This document shows, in pieces, positions 54,637 to 64,000 of a DNA stretch of 64,000 bases; the first letter of the stretch is position 1, and every line of letters starts with the position of its first letter. The position numbers and the translations under genes were made by a program. Below the pieces are notes generated by a model that was given only the letters and a program-made list of their open reading frames with translations, did no database searches and was not told where the DNA came from. Source of the stretch: Pythium myriotylum (Eukaryota; Oomycota; Peronosporomycetes; Pythiales; Pythiaceae); the NCBI GenBank assembly GCA_023091665.1, contig JALJCQ010000023.1:372001-436000 (forward strand), written 5' to 3'.

Positions 54637-56797
54637 TTAGCGTGACCAGAAGCTGATTATACTCGAACGCCGTGAGGGAGGTGGCGGTGGCACCGACGGA
54701 GCTACTCTGGTTGGCTTGATCTCCGACACCGCGATCTTGGCAGGTGAGAAACTTGTCTCAAGCCCACCTCCCAGTCGCCGCTCGAGCCACTTGTGGAATT
54801 GGTCAAACGTCACACCTTGGGCCATGGCTTCTTCGAAGAGATCCTACGCCAGATATCGAAGCGAGAAGAGGGGACAAGTGTGAGGTAAATTCCTCGTCCA
54901 TTCGACGGATATACTAACCTCATTGTGGATGTTGCACGCATCGTTGCGCAGTCCTCCCCCGGCGATTTTGACTGCAGCCGCGGTCAGCACGAAAAACTGT
55001 CGTAAAACGGAGAGTGGCAAACTGAGAGACTCATGTGTTTGAGCAATGAAGGGGTAAGAGGAGTGCGGACCTCTTTGAGTAAACTATCGTCGTCGCAATA
55101 ATCTCCACTTGATAGGACCAACGGAGAACTGGCACCTCGCGCACTCTCGGCATCATTCTCCAGAGATCGACGTCTCTCGAACTGCAGTGGGGGTGGACGA
55201 AGGGTCCTCTCGACTGGTCTCGACGATGGTTTGTCCGCTAAATGAGTCTGCTCATCCGATTCCCCGACGCTGTCCGTGTTGTTGCTGCTAGTGTTCCGGC
55301 TTGTTCGAGTCGACGACCTAGCGGGGGACTCCAACTCGCTTCCTGCCACGTGCGCTGGATCTTCTGGAGAGGGAACACTCTTCACTGAACTCGTCGGATG
55401 CAGTAGCATACGCTCAACCTTCGCGTCATGGAGTTCCGCTCGAAGATGCCGTGATAGCTCATGAAACAGGGACCCGTTCCGCAGGTGAAAGGTCGACGAT
55501 TCATCCTCTTCTTCTTGTCGTTGCTCGTGGGCACGCTGCTGACGATCCAGACGGGTTTCCAACTCCTAGGCACGGCAGCGTCAGTGGAGAGTTGGAGAGT
55601 TGGAGGAGTGCATCAGCACTCACTTGGTTGGCCCGAGTGAGTTGGTGAACACGAGCTTGCTCAAGAAGCAGTGACTCACGGAGCTCTTCCATCTCGTTTT
55701 GCAACGTCGACATCTACACGCCAGCATCCGGTGAGTCAGGGGGGCTCAAAATGAACTGCGTTCGTGAGAGTGTTACAGTGTTTTCTAACTCGTTCTTCTT
55801 AGCAGCTAGGTCCTTGGTTGCAGCCACCTGACTTGCCATTTTCGTTAAAGCAGCTTCATGCTCTAATCTGATCTGATTCTCACGAAATGCAAGCACGTGG
55901 TGTTGTTGGCATATCGACTGGTTTTCGATTTCGAGTCGTGATATATGCTCGATGTTGTACCGCTCTGTGCTTGTGAGCTAGAATATGGGGACACGGCACG
56001 GTGCACAATCTGAGTGAGTTGACCGTGCGAGATGACCACTCAGAAGATATGTACTCCACCTCTTCTATTCGCTTGTTTTTAGCTGTGAGCTCCGCCTGCA
56101 AATTGCGGTTATCCGCTTCCATTTTCATAATCATGCTGCGGCTGGCCTCCAATTGGTCTTCTAGTCTACTGTTGCATAGTTGAGCGCGACGCAGTTCGTC
56201 ATTTGTGCGGGATGCCTCTACCGTGTGAGTTAAGATACGAGTTCTGCCCGGATGAAGCCAAAATTTCAGTAATACGCACGCAGATAATCGCCTCCGTGGC
56301 TTTACGAACCGTGACTCGTCGAGCTCTTGCGTCAGCTGCTCAGCCTCAAGGGTAGCACGAGTGCGAGAAATGTCGAGGGACCGGATCTGTGCAACGGCGA
56401 GTGACAGCTTGTGCTCCAGTACTTTTACGACCTGCTCAGCACTTTCAGCACGATTTTGCAGCTCAATTGCCTTGCTTTCGATCTCTGCTCCCATAGCTTG
56501 GTTGCGCAGAAGTAGTGTTTGCCCAATTCGAGCAGCAAGCAGCGTCTCTTCTTGAGACTCCTCGAGGGCTTTGCTTTTGTATTCTAATTCAGAATGGAGC
56601 TCCTCGACGGCCTTATGCTTCTGGATCAGCCCCATCTCCAGATCCCCAGCAGCGACGATGGTCTGAGAGCGTCTATGCGCTTGAGACAAAGTCGTAGCCT
56701 TGCGACTCGTCCCACGGTGAGCAGCTGTTGCCAACGCGAGCACGCTCGCTGGATGTGCGAGCGCTTCGCCATCGGTGCGCTCGTTTATTGGCTCCAT
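54637..56797 (-). CDS. coiled-coil protein with CC1-box-like motif and EF-hand-like C-terminus
   Basis: Seven exons, 56797-56306, 56215-56060, 55977-55777, 55713-55624, 55565-55071, 54996-54919 and 54843-54637, give 572 aa. All introns are phase 0. A long coiled coil covers about residues 60-300. Within it LLAARIGQTLLLRN (86-99) matches the CC1 box (D/L-x-LAA-x-x-G-x-x-LL-x-x-N) by which dynein adaptors such as BICD, Spindly and HAP1/TRAK bind dynein light-intermediate chain. The middle (330-478) is Ser/Pro/Glu-rich. The C-terminus (LTAAAVKIAGGG to VTFDQFHKWL) resembles a degenerate EF-hand pair. The protein could link cargo to a motor, but that is inference. The 90-nt first intron has no stop in frame, so retention would also give a protein. 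It is encoded next to a myosin gene. Confidence 0.75.
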
Positions 56798-57319
56798 TTT
56801 GGTTGTTGCTTTGACGGCCGCGAGGTTGTGCTCGCCGCACAGGCTGGAGTTCGCTTGGAATGATGGGACGCACGCCACGCACGTCGGCACTGAGCCGTTA
56901 TGGATGTTGTCTTCGTATTCCCTCTAGGACGAATCCCCTTGTCGCATGAAGTCAGTGACCAAAATACATAGCAGAGATTCGAACGCCACCCACAACAGTC
57001 ACTGTTGTGGAATGGCAACCCTTGACCGCGAAGCATTCTATCTGATATCAAAACAACGCGTGAGACCACCAATGAAGACAACCTCTACTTCTTCATTCAT
57101 ACTCTTTCTCTTCTCTTAGGAGTGCAGTGACTCACCCGATCTGCTTGAGCCAAAACTAAAGACCGTTTCGAGTCTTTTCCGTCAGCGATCGGTGGGGGAT
57201 TAGCCATCTACGACTGCTACTCTTACTTACTGATAAACACTCATAAACGAACCACGCTGGCGATGAGCGTGGCTGTACGCGCGAGGCGGCGGTTCGGATC
57301 GGCGCGTCGATCGTGGAGA
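56798..57319. other. intergenic region between the CC1-box gene and myosin
   Basis: 522 bp upstream of the CC1-box gene and downstream of the myosin stop. A 9-bp hairpin stem at 56990-57010 is of the kind expected by chance. No gene seen. Confidence 0.45.
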
Positions 57320-60300
57320 TTACATACTCTTGGAAAAGTCTTCATACGCTGCGTCTGGTCTTTGAAACATGAGCAGCAGCGGCTTCGGACCCTTCTGCAG
57401 CAGCTTCATGGCAGCGCCGAACCCCATTTTGCTAATGTTGTTGTTGTTAATACTAAGAAGGACGTCGCCAACTTCAACGCGATTCTTCTGGGATGAGCGA
57501 GTCACGGCACCTTCGTTCTTGACATTAATCACGCGAGGATAATAGCTCGAGCTCTCCTGCTTGACAACAATCCCAAGAGGCCCGTCTTCATCTTTCCACG
57601 TGATGTAATACAGCGAATGGTCCACCTTAGGGTTAAGACTGACGCAAGATTGACGGAGGAAGCGATCGTCGTCTTGAGGGTTTGAGAAACGGAGGTCTTC
57701 AACAGTGTCGTTGTGTCGGAATCTCAACACAGCCGGACGGGGACCGCTCTCCAAAATGTCGATCACCTTCTGGAAGCGGACACCGCGGGTGGGGAACTCG
57801 TTGATAAATGTCAGATAATCTCCCGATCGCACGTTAAACATGCCAGGTAGTGATTGATTTCCGTGAGATTGAAAAACCACGGGGTAACCACTCTCTGGAT
57901 CAGGTCGGAAGCCAAGTCCGAGTGGCACACCTTCCTTCCACAGGACTTCATAGTCTTCTTCGCCGAGCAACTCCAGTGAGCCAGACCGCAATCTGAAGGA
58001 AGCGGTCGGATTACGACGAAAACGTAATCGAACAGGTTTGCTTACTTCCTGCAGTAGCGCTAAGATACGACGGATATCGCCCTTGCGTACCTTGACACTT
58101 CCAACAGCCAACAAAATGTCTCCTCTTGACACCTCAAAGATATCAGCACAATTGCTCAGACTCTCGTGAACCCTTCGGACGATAGGCATGCCCGATTCTG
58201 GGTCGCTCTCGAAGTAGAGGCCGAGAAGGCCACATTCCCACACAATCTCGTACTCGTTTTCAATGTTACGAGGGGGAACGTAGTCAGTTGGTGCACTTCG
58301 ACGCGTAGATTCGCGGGAGAAGGTTGAATCGTTGCGAAATCGTCCATCCTGCTCACTCACGGTAGTCCGGTCACTGGCAGTCATGCTTGGAGTGGAAAGA
58401 GCCGATGCGTTCGCCCGCTTCTCAAATGCGGAGAACGAGTTGTTGTAGGAGTCTTCCTCAGGTTGAACAAGATCTCCCACGTAGGATACATCGTGCTCGA
58501 AGCTTAGTGTGTTAGCAGAGTACTCTCGCCGCACAAGCCAACCACGAACGAATGACTGGATAACGACGGCTGCCTTTGTCCTTCTCAGCATCTTGCGCGT
58601 CAGGAATCCGCGGGTCACTCGTTGAATCGTAACAGCGCTTCGCTTTTGACGCAAGACGCGACGGTACCGACGACGACAACGAAAAGAACGCCACTGAGAT
58701 TGGATGCGAACAGTCGCTCTTCGTTGTCGCAGAAACTTACTTCGGTGAATGAAGCCACGTGAGTATCGTTGTAGTGTCAGTATAGAGTGGTGAAGGGCTC
58801 GCCCACGTGATGTTTCGAGAATGTGATAAGCATGCTGCAAGCAGAACACCTTTGTCTTCCCAACTTGAAAAGGTGGCGGGGAGTTTATCTCTTCTCCAGG
58901 CCCTATCGACAACTTTTGGATCAGTTGAGGCACCATTCTTGAAACGACATCCTTCAGTTGCTTGGACTGTTCAAAACGTTCAGCTAGAATGACTGAGTAG
59001 TTCTTGATGAAATCCTCATGAAGGAAGCGGACAGGATAACCACTTCTTGAAATCTTCACCGCCTCAAGCACACCGCTACAACGAAGCTGCTCCATCAAAC
59101 GTTTTCTATCGAACTCACTTGAGCTTGCCACATCGTTCGGCTTAATACACCGAATGAAATGAGGTTCTGTGGCATTGATCGTTGTGAGCATCGAACTCAG
59201 CTGGCTCTTAAACTGAGCAACCACGGTCGAGGACATGATACCAGACCGACGCCTTGTGTCTGCTTTCTCCTCCGACTTCCTCGCCACATCATCTTGTTCG
59301 AATATCTTGCGCACAAAACCAATCCGCGACGTTCGCATAAGGTCGCCAGCTTCGGGATGCATATGATCTTTGTTCTTGTCACAGAACCCAGAAGTTGAGT
59401 AACATACATCCCCTGCATAGTGGTGAATGATGAACTGCCGCTTTGCTTGTTGCAGCTTCGACACACCAAACGACTCATTCTTCGAGAGAGTCTCGTAGAA
59501 CTTGTTGGCAAGTTTTTCGTCATTACCCTTCGGGATAAGGCATTGCTCGTCGAGAAGAGCAAACAAGCCCATTTGCCGAGACTCAAGCATCGCAACGCAC
59601 GCGTCGTTGTTAGGATAGTCAACAAATTTCCACGGGATTTCTTCCAAAACGTATTGGTCCTGCTCCATCTTGAACACGAAAGCTCCAAACAACTGTTGGA
59701 GCTTCTCGTTTGCGTAGTTGATGCAGAGTTGTTCCAGGCAGTTCTCCTCGAAAATCTCGAAGCCGAAGATATCAACAACACCAATGAACTGATTACCCCG
59801 TTCTTCCTTGTACTCGATGGACTTGTTGATTCGTGCAACGAGCCAGTTGAACAAGTTGGAGTACAAAGTCTTGACCACAGAGTCGCGAGTAGATAATGCC
59901 TGGTCAAGTGGCAAACGGACAGTGATAAACTCTGCACCGGCGCGGATTCGCTTTGTACAGAGGGTACTTTGCAGGGTGTCGGACTCAATGCCTAGGAGAC
60001 GGCAAACAGTGTCAACACTGGCCGCGGAAGATCCCATGTCTACCTGAGAAGTATCTTTGCCCTTCTCGGTAACAATCTCGAGATTTCCTAGTCGCAGGAC
60101 AGCAGCTACAACCCGCATGACATCCATCTGCTCCTCGGCTTCAATCCCGATACTTGTCATGGCTTGGCGAGTTATCTGGTATGAGTCACCATCATCAACG
60201 CCGTCGAGTCGCTCAACACACCCGGACTGATTTAGGTACTTGTACACGTTCACGTCTAGCAGGTCGAGCTCCTCACGTTCATAGCTAGAGGCGCCCCTGA

Positions 60301-61255
60301 GCATCTCGTAGAAAATGTGGTAGTTACGTTCGCCTCGTCCTTGTGACACGAGGCGCACGCGTTCTAGAAGATACGTCGAAATGGAAGCTCCGAGCATCTC
60401 ACCGGTCTGAGCGAAGCCAAGTTTGATAAACTTTCCGAATCGACTACTGTTGTTGTTGCGGTTGGTTCGCGCATTCCCGAAAGCTTCAAGGATCGGGTTC
60501 GACTCGAGTACGCGGTCATGGATAGTCGGTTGTTGGGCGCCACCGTTCAAGTTGCGGGCGCTGCCAGCACTTCGCTGCATTTTGCGCTTGACCGAGACGA
60601 ACGCGAGGTAGTTCATGATCAGCTTGGTGGTCTCGGTCTTGCCAGCTCCGCTCTCACCACTGACGAGAATGGTCTGGTCGCTTTTCTCGCTCTTCATGCG
60701 CGAGGAAGCCAGCATCTTGCGAAAGGATTTGTCTGCGACCGCGTAGACGTGCGGTGGGAGTCTTTTCGCGGCATCCTGGTCGCCGCCGGCCGCGTAGTAG
60801 CGTTCTTTGGCCGACTCCGAGTACAGATCCAGTTTGCGGAAGGGGTTGAGCGCCACAAGAATGGATCCCGTGCTGGTGTAGACGAGTCCGTGGAAGAAGC
60901 GTTTCCGCAGCACGTGGAGGATCGAGGCCTCGTGGAGATGCACGAGCTTGGTGAGGTCCTCGACGGTGTGGTAGACCTCGGAGCCGTTGCGTGGGAGCAC
61001 GTTTTTGAGCGGCAGCGGCGCCATTTGGCGCAGCGAGAGTCGGCGGCTGCTGCGGCGCTTGGGTCGCACGGGGATGAAGTCGCCTTCGAGGCCGGGCACT
61101 TCGTCGCCGTCGTGGACGAGTCTGTCCTCGGCGTAGTCGCTGTCGGCGATGGCGCACTCGACGGTGCCGGCGGCCTCGTTCACGGCCACGACCGAGGCCT
61201 CATGCCAGAGCCCGTCCTGGTCGTCCAGCGCCCACACGGGCGCGCCAACTTCCAT
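57320..61255 (-). CDS. myosin heavy chain with IQ repeats and three PDZ-like domains
   Basis: 1,311 aa in one frame, no intron. An N-terminal SH3-like part precedes the motor. The P-loop GESGAGKTETT is at 200-210, switch I is NNNSSRFGKF, and switch II and relay are DIFGFEIFEENCLEQLCINYANEKLQ. The actin-binding region has IRCIKPND and MEQLRCSGVLEAV. About four IQ motifs (828-915, with repeated Q-x-x-x-RG-x-x-x-R) bind calmodulin-like light chains. The tail has no long coiled coil. It carries three PDZ-like domains at about 1000-1080, 1100-1190 and 1217-1305, with a classical GLGF-type loop in the second (PLGLGFRPDPESGYPVV) and variants GLYF and GIVV in the others. It is likely a single-headed cargo or membrane-anchoring myosin. 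Confidence 0.92.
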   Translation of the reverse strand: MEVGAPVWALDDQDGLWHEASVVAVNEAAGTVECAIADSDYAEDRLVHDGDEVPGLEGDFIPVRPKRRSSRRLSLRQMAPLPLKNVLPRNGSEVYHTVEDLTKLVHLHEASILHVLRKRFFHGLVYTSTGSILVALNPFRKLDLYSESAKERYYAAGGDQDAAKRLPPHVYAVADKSFRKMLASSRMKSEKSDQTILVSGESGAGKTETTKLIMNYLAFVSVKRKMQRSAGSARNLNGGAQQPTIHDRVLESNPILEAFGNARTNRNNNSSRFGKFIKLGFAQTGEMLGASISTYLLERVRLVSQGRGERNYHIFYEMLRGASSYEREELDLLDVNVYKYLNQSGCVERLDGVDDGDSYQITRQAMTSIGIEAEEQMDVMRVVAAVLRLGNLEIVTEKGKDTSQVDMGSSAASVDTVCRLLGIESDTLQSTLCTKRIRAGAEFITVRLPLDQALSTRDSVVKTLYSNLFNWLVARINKSIEYKEERGNQFIGVVDIFGFEIFEENCLEQLCINYANEKLQQLFGAFVFKMEQDQYVLEEIPWKFVDYPNNDACVAMLESRQMGLFALLDEQCLIPKGNDEKLANKFYETLSKNESFGVSKLQQAKRQFIIHHYAGDVCYSTSGFCDKNKDHMHPEAGDLMRTSRIGFVRKIFEQDDVARKSEEKADTRRRSGIMSSTVVAQFKSQLSSMLTTINATEPHFIRCIKPNDVASSSEFDRKRLMEQLRCSGVLEAVKISRSGYPVRFLHEDFIKNYSVILAERFEQSKQLKDVVSRMVPQLIQKLSIGPGEEINSPPPFQVGKTKVFCLQHAYHILETSRGRALHHSILTLQRYSRGFIHRSKFLRQRRATVRIQSQWRSFRCRRRYRRVLRQKRSAVTIQRVTRGFLTRKMLRRTKAAVVIQSFVRGWLVRREYSANTLSFEHDVSYVGDLVQPEEDSYNNSFSAFEKRANASALSTPSMTASDRTTVSEQDGRFRNDSTFSRESTRRSAPTDYVPPRNIENEYEIVWECGLLGLYFESDPESGMPIVRRVHESLSNCADIFEVSRGDILLAVGSVKVRKGDIRRILALLQEVSKPVRLRFRRNPTASFRLRSGSLELLGEEDYEVLWKEGVPLGLGFRPDPESGYPVVFQSHGNQSLPGMFNVRSGDYLTFINEFPTRGVRFQKVIDILESGPRPAVLRFRHNDTVEDLRFSNPQDDDRFLRQSCVSLNPKVDHSLYYITWKDEDGPLGIVVKQESSSYYPRVINVKNEGAVTRSSQKNRVEVGDVLLSINNNNISKMGFGAAMKLLQKGPKPLLLMFQRPDAAYEDFSKSM

Positions 61256-61754
61256 GCTCGTCGGCGATGGGTACGCGAAGAGACGACGGGGGAGGGGAGG
61301 CCTCTCGGGAGGATCGCGAGGTCTCGTGCGGATGGAGAGGAGGCCGACGAGATTCGTTGGCGTCTACGTTGGCGAGGAACCCCCGGTGTTGGCGTCGCGG
61401 CCCGAGTGCTCGTGGTCAACTTCGGACGCCAACGCGCACACCCTGTCAGCGCAACGCCAAGAAAGTCAGTCTCTGTGGGACCGAACATGGGTGAGGTTTT
61501 ACGCACAGGGACCCCTGATCGGTCGTATACTTGTGTATACTATTCGGGGTATACCATTACGCATGGCGAGAAAACATAAAACCTCGTTTGATAGGTACAA
61601 GGGCTAGGGGCACAACTGTGCCACAACGACACCAGCTGGTCCCTCAAAAAGCATCTTTTGACCCATCTGAGCACTTTCGGCCAATCAGCAAATGTACTGC
61701 TTTTAGGTGGCAGCGAGGGGCTCCCATCAGCGACCGACGTTTGCTTTGGACGCC
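61256..61754. other. divergent intergenic region myosin / MYND gene
   Basis: 499 bp between divergent starts. Holds GTATAC twice four bases apart at 61525-61540, with no clear meaning. No gene seen. Confidence 0.45.
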
Positions 61755-62615
61755 ATGGCTGGTGACGAGCCCACCGCCTCGCCGCAGCACGAGCTCGCGC
61801 CGCTCGAGTATCTGCAGCGCTTCTGGGGCGCCCATGCGTCCTCCTTCATGCGCTGGTTCCTGGCTCTGCCGTACGCTGGACAGGTGTCCATGCTGCGGAA
61901 CGCGAGCCCCGACATTCCAGTCGAATACGATCCCAAGGAGCCCAAGCCCCCGGCCACCCAACTGCTGACGCCAGAATTGACGCTCAAGGCGCTACTGGAG
62001 GAGAACGGAAAGGTCTTCCTGCGCCTAATGAACGCGCGTGCGCGGCGCACAGACGACTGCACTCGCCATGACCTCGTCTACCTGAGCGCGCTTCGAGCCC
62101 AGGGCACGATGCCGACGTTCTCGGGGGAGACGTTCAAGCACGTCTCGCTCGCATTCGTAGATCCTTCCGATCCCGAGCAAATCGTGCAGTCGTTGCTCCC
62201 GTCTGTTTCCCAAGCAGTCTTGGACGAAAAGCGCGCGTTGATCAAACAGCACAAACTAGTGGAGGCCGACGTCTGGTTGTCGCTGCAGATGCGGCAGCAA
62301 ATCATTCTCACGCTGTTGACAAACGTCGCACACACGTTCGAGACCATGTTCTTGCATGATGTAATGATGGGCGAAGTCACCGCGGCCGAGATTGGTTGCC
62401 GTCTCTGTGGATCTTCGACACGATCGATCACCTCGACAGACGCAAGCTCCAGTAACCCCAACCCAAGCACAACGCTGCTGCGATGTGCGTGCGAAGCAGC
62501 GTATTACTGCTGCAAGGAACATCAAGTTGAAGACTGGAAGAATCACAAGACGAGTTGCAAGCAGATTCGTCTGGAGAAAGAGCAAGCGACAGCCTCCGCA
62601 GGCAGCAGTCAATAG
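61755..62615 (+). CDS. MYND zinc-finger protein, 286 aa
   Basis: One frame from ATG 61755 (GCCATGGCT). A C-terminal MYND finger (about 222-272) is clear: C-R-L-C-G-S, then C-A-C-E-A-A-Y-Y-C-C-K-E-H-Q, W-K-N-H-K-T-S-C. This is the C-x-x-C, C-x-C, Y-C/C, H-x-x-x-C pattern with the W-x-x-H core. MYND domains bind proline-rich peptides and often repress transcription or recruit other proteins. The N-terminal 210 residues are mixed helical without a recognised domain. The frame is also open upstream to 61707, but not with an ATG. The Ala/Ser/Gln-rich C-terminal tail has no known motif. Confidence 0.8.
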   Translation: MAGDEPTASPQHELAPLEYLQRFWGAHASSFMRWFLALPYAGQVSMLRNASPDIPVEYDPKEPKPPATQLLTPELTLKALLEENGKVFLRLMNARARRTDDCTRHDLVYLSALRAQGTMPTFSGETFKHVSLAFVDPSDPEQIVQSLLPSVSQAVLDEKRALIKQHKLVEADVWLSLQMRQQIILTLLTNVAHTFETMFLHDVMMGEVTAAEIGCRLCGSSTRSITSTDASSSNPNPSTTLLRCACEAAYYCCKEHQVEDWKNHKTSCKQIRLEKEQATASAGSSQ

Positions 62616-62649
62616 ACCAATGCCATACTCATCATACTTGTCGTCCTCA

Positions 62650-63565
62650 TTCCTGGAGATGCCCGAGCAGTGACTTTCTGCTGAAGATGCAACATCCATC
62701 ACCCCTTCTTTCTTAGAATCGTCCTCAAACACGCCAGAGCTCGTGTTCGCTAGGTTGGTGCTCACTTCGCTACTGGCGTTCAATCCCACAACCCAACCAA
62801 TCCTCGTGTTGCACCGACAGTCATGCTCTCAATCCGCTCGCTCGTTCTCGCACTCGCCGTCTCCACTTTGACAATCGGAGTGCTTGCGGAAGAGCCTGTC
62901 CAGGTCGCGATCGCGGCACACTCGCACCTGAACGACGCGACGGCGCTGATCAACAAGAACACGGTGTCGCACTCGCAGAATGTAGCCATTGTACGCAGTA
63001 ACATCCGCGGACAGCAAGACGACGTCATGGCTACCGATAACCAAGAGCAGCAATCAACTAATGCTGAGGACGTCGACAATGGAGACCAGCCTCGCGACGT
63101 GCCGTCTGGGCTTGTGCTCACTGGGGACCGTGACTCGCTGAAGGCTGACGAGGTTGAGGAAGCCGTGCCCGACAAGGACGAAGGTGTGACAGATGCTGCG
63201 GATCACCACGAGCAGCGCGGCTTTGTGGGCTACCGACGCCGCTTCTTTTACCCAGGCTTTCGTGGCGGCTACTACGGCTGGCGCTACCCACTGCCGTACT
63301 GGCGCCGCTACGGCCGTCGCTTCTATGGTGGCGTCTGCCCGTTCGGTCGCATCTATGGAGGATACTTCTACTGCTAAGTCGTTTCAGTCAATGGCAGTCG
63401 CTCCAGGAACGCTCGTCGCACTTTTTTTCGAAGGGTTCGACTTCTTTGATCGAGTTAATCCAAATCATTCGGCCGACTTTTTCTTGCCTCTTGCTTCTCT
63501 CCTCACGCTTTGTCGTTCCGCGACGTGCTGTCTGAGCTGAAACGAAAGAGGACAACCACTGAGTT
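62650..63565 (+). repeat. right arm of inverted duplication
   Basis: Nearly identical, in opposite orientation, to 52490-53425. It includes the whole secreted-protein gene with about 170 bp before and 190 bp after it. Ends are approximate. Confidence 0.85.
62823..63377 (+). CDS. small secreted protein with Tyr/Gly/Arg-rich C-terminus, copy 2
   Basis: 184 aa, identical to copy 1 (52693-53247) except D109 for G109. Signal peptide at residues 1-22, a Gln/Asp/Glu-rich middle and a Gly/Tyr/Arg-rich C-terminus ending in GYFYC. This copy keeps about 170 bp of the same upstream sequence, so both genes may share promoter elements. The upstream MYND gene ends 207 bp before it. No function is known. 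The aromatic tail may bind glycans or cross-link in the cell wall, which is only a guess. Confidence 0.75.
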   Translation: MLSIRSLVLALAVSTLTIGVLAEEPVQVAIAAHSHLNDATALINKNTVSHSQNVAIVRSNIRGQQDDVMATDNQEQQSTNAEDVDNGDQPRDVPSGLVLTGDRDSLKADEVEEAVPDKDEGVTDAADHHEQRGFVGYRRRFFYPGFRGGYYGWRYPLPYWRRYGRRFYGGVCPFGRIYGGYFYC

Positions 63566-63799
63566 CTTCCATTTCTCCATCCATCTCCATCATATTACCC
63601 GATAATACCCGATACGAGCAGGATCTCCGTCCCAGCGGGTTTGCGTGAACTCAATTCACCAATAAACATGTGAATGTGAATGACAAACTTTGATCCCGTT
63701 GATTCAATAAATAACGCGATGGGGCAAATCCCCCATCTCAATCACGAAGCGCAAACACTACAGTCGAATCGCCGGCGCCTTCAGTCGGCACGAGCCTGC
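63566..63799. other. region between duplicated block and the last gene
   Basis: 234 bp of mostly unique sequence, AT-rich, separating the secreted-protein gene from the convergent gene at 63800. The corresponding stretch in the left copy is nearly deleted. Confidence 0.45.
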
Positions 63800-64000
63800 C
63801 TAGAAATCGTAGACCCAAAAGTCTGTGTCGGAGTCCGTGTCTGACATGATGGTGCTGTTGTCGTCAAAGTCCTCCTCCGTCTTGTCTTCGATGAATGATC
63901 CCTCGCACTCCTCGATCGGGTCCAGAGGCTGTTGCTTACGTCTGTGAAGCGATTGGAACTCCTGCGCCTTGCTGCGCTTCATGAGGTAGTCGTTGAAGAC
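63800..64000 (-). CDS. C-terminal end of a gene continuing past the window (partial)
   Basis: Sixty-six codons and a stop, read from the window edge. The sequence begins VFNDYLMKRSKAQEFQSL and continues to a Ser/Asp/Thr-rich tail TIMSDTDSDTDFWVYDF. The start is beyond the window. The basic helix followed by an acidic, probably phosphorylated tail does not identify the family. A broken copy of the same 3' end lies at 52270-52488. The pairing with the secreted-protein gene is kept in both places, in inverted order. Confidence 0.65.
   Translation of the reverse strand, partial: VFNDYLMKRSKAQEFQSLHRRKQQPLDPIEECEGSFIEDKTEEDFDDNSTIMSDTDSDTDFWVYDF

Noticed and set aside
56990..57010. Hairpin with 9-bp stem near a TTCGAATC-like sequence, considered as a tRNA remnant
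   Set aside because: No acceptor, D or anticodon arms can be formed around it. A stem of this size is expected by chance.

Overview
The window looks like nuclear DNA of an oomycete, probably a Pythium/Phytophthora-type water mould. This is an inference. The support is dense gene packing on both strands, short introns (about 50-90 nt, mostly GT...AG), a myosin with IQ repeats and a PDZ-like tail, a FYVE/GAF protein, a C-terminal FKBP fused to EF-hands, and secreted heme-thiolate peroxidase-like proteins. Most genes are housekeeping genes. Splice sites were placed by hand using reading frame, GT/AG signals and family conservation. For nearly all multi-exon models the summed exon length is a multiple of three and the product fits the family length.

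Layout. 1-9 kb: the 3' part of a coiled-coil gene, an unknown 307-aa protein, a mitochondrial sideroflexin, a 2-oxoglutarate/Fe(II) oxygenase, then head to tail the DNA primase large subunit and the tRNA pseudouridine synthase PUS3. 9-17 kb: a PP2C phosphatase, a 2.4-kb stretch without a supported gene, a MORN-repeat protein, COQ9 for ubiquinone synthesis and a coiled-coil protein. 17-31 kb: a FYVE/GAF protein, a WW/EF-hand/FKBP fusion, ER chaperone BiP with candidate stress-response sites upstream, PP1 catalytic subunit, a metallo-beta-lactamase-fold hydrolase and Golgi tether subunit COG8. 31-49 kb: a small SET-domain protein, a giant coiled-coil protein of about 2,620 aa, splicing factor CWC25, ubiquitin conjugase UBE2H, an ELL-associated factor, a PAS-like protein, Mediator subunit MED31 and formate-tetrahydrofolate ligase. 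49-64 kb: a selenocysteine tRNA gene, two tandem secreted heme-thiolate peroxidase-like genes, a near-identical inverted pair of small secreted-protein genes, and between that pair a nucleoredoxin, a CC1-box coiled-coil protein, a myosin and a MYND zinc-finger protein.

Connections. Gene expression functions are frequent (EAF and MED31 in transcription, CWC25 in splicing, PUS3 and tRNA-Sec in translation). BiP, COG8 and the secreted proteins belong to the secretory pathway. Sideroflexin, COQ9 and FTHFS are linked to mitochondria, and SFXN and FTHFS both belong to one-carbon metabolism. I see no operons and no CRISPR array. The most unusual parts are the domain combinations (WW-EF-FKBP, myosin-PDZ, CC1-box adaptor), the tRNA-Sec gene and the inverted duplication that brackets 53.4-62.65 kb and continues past the window end.
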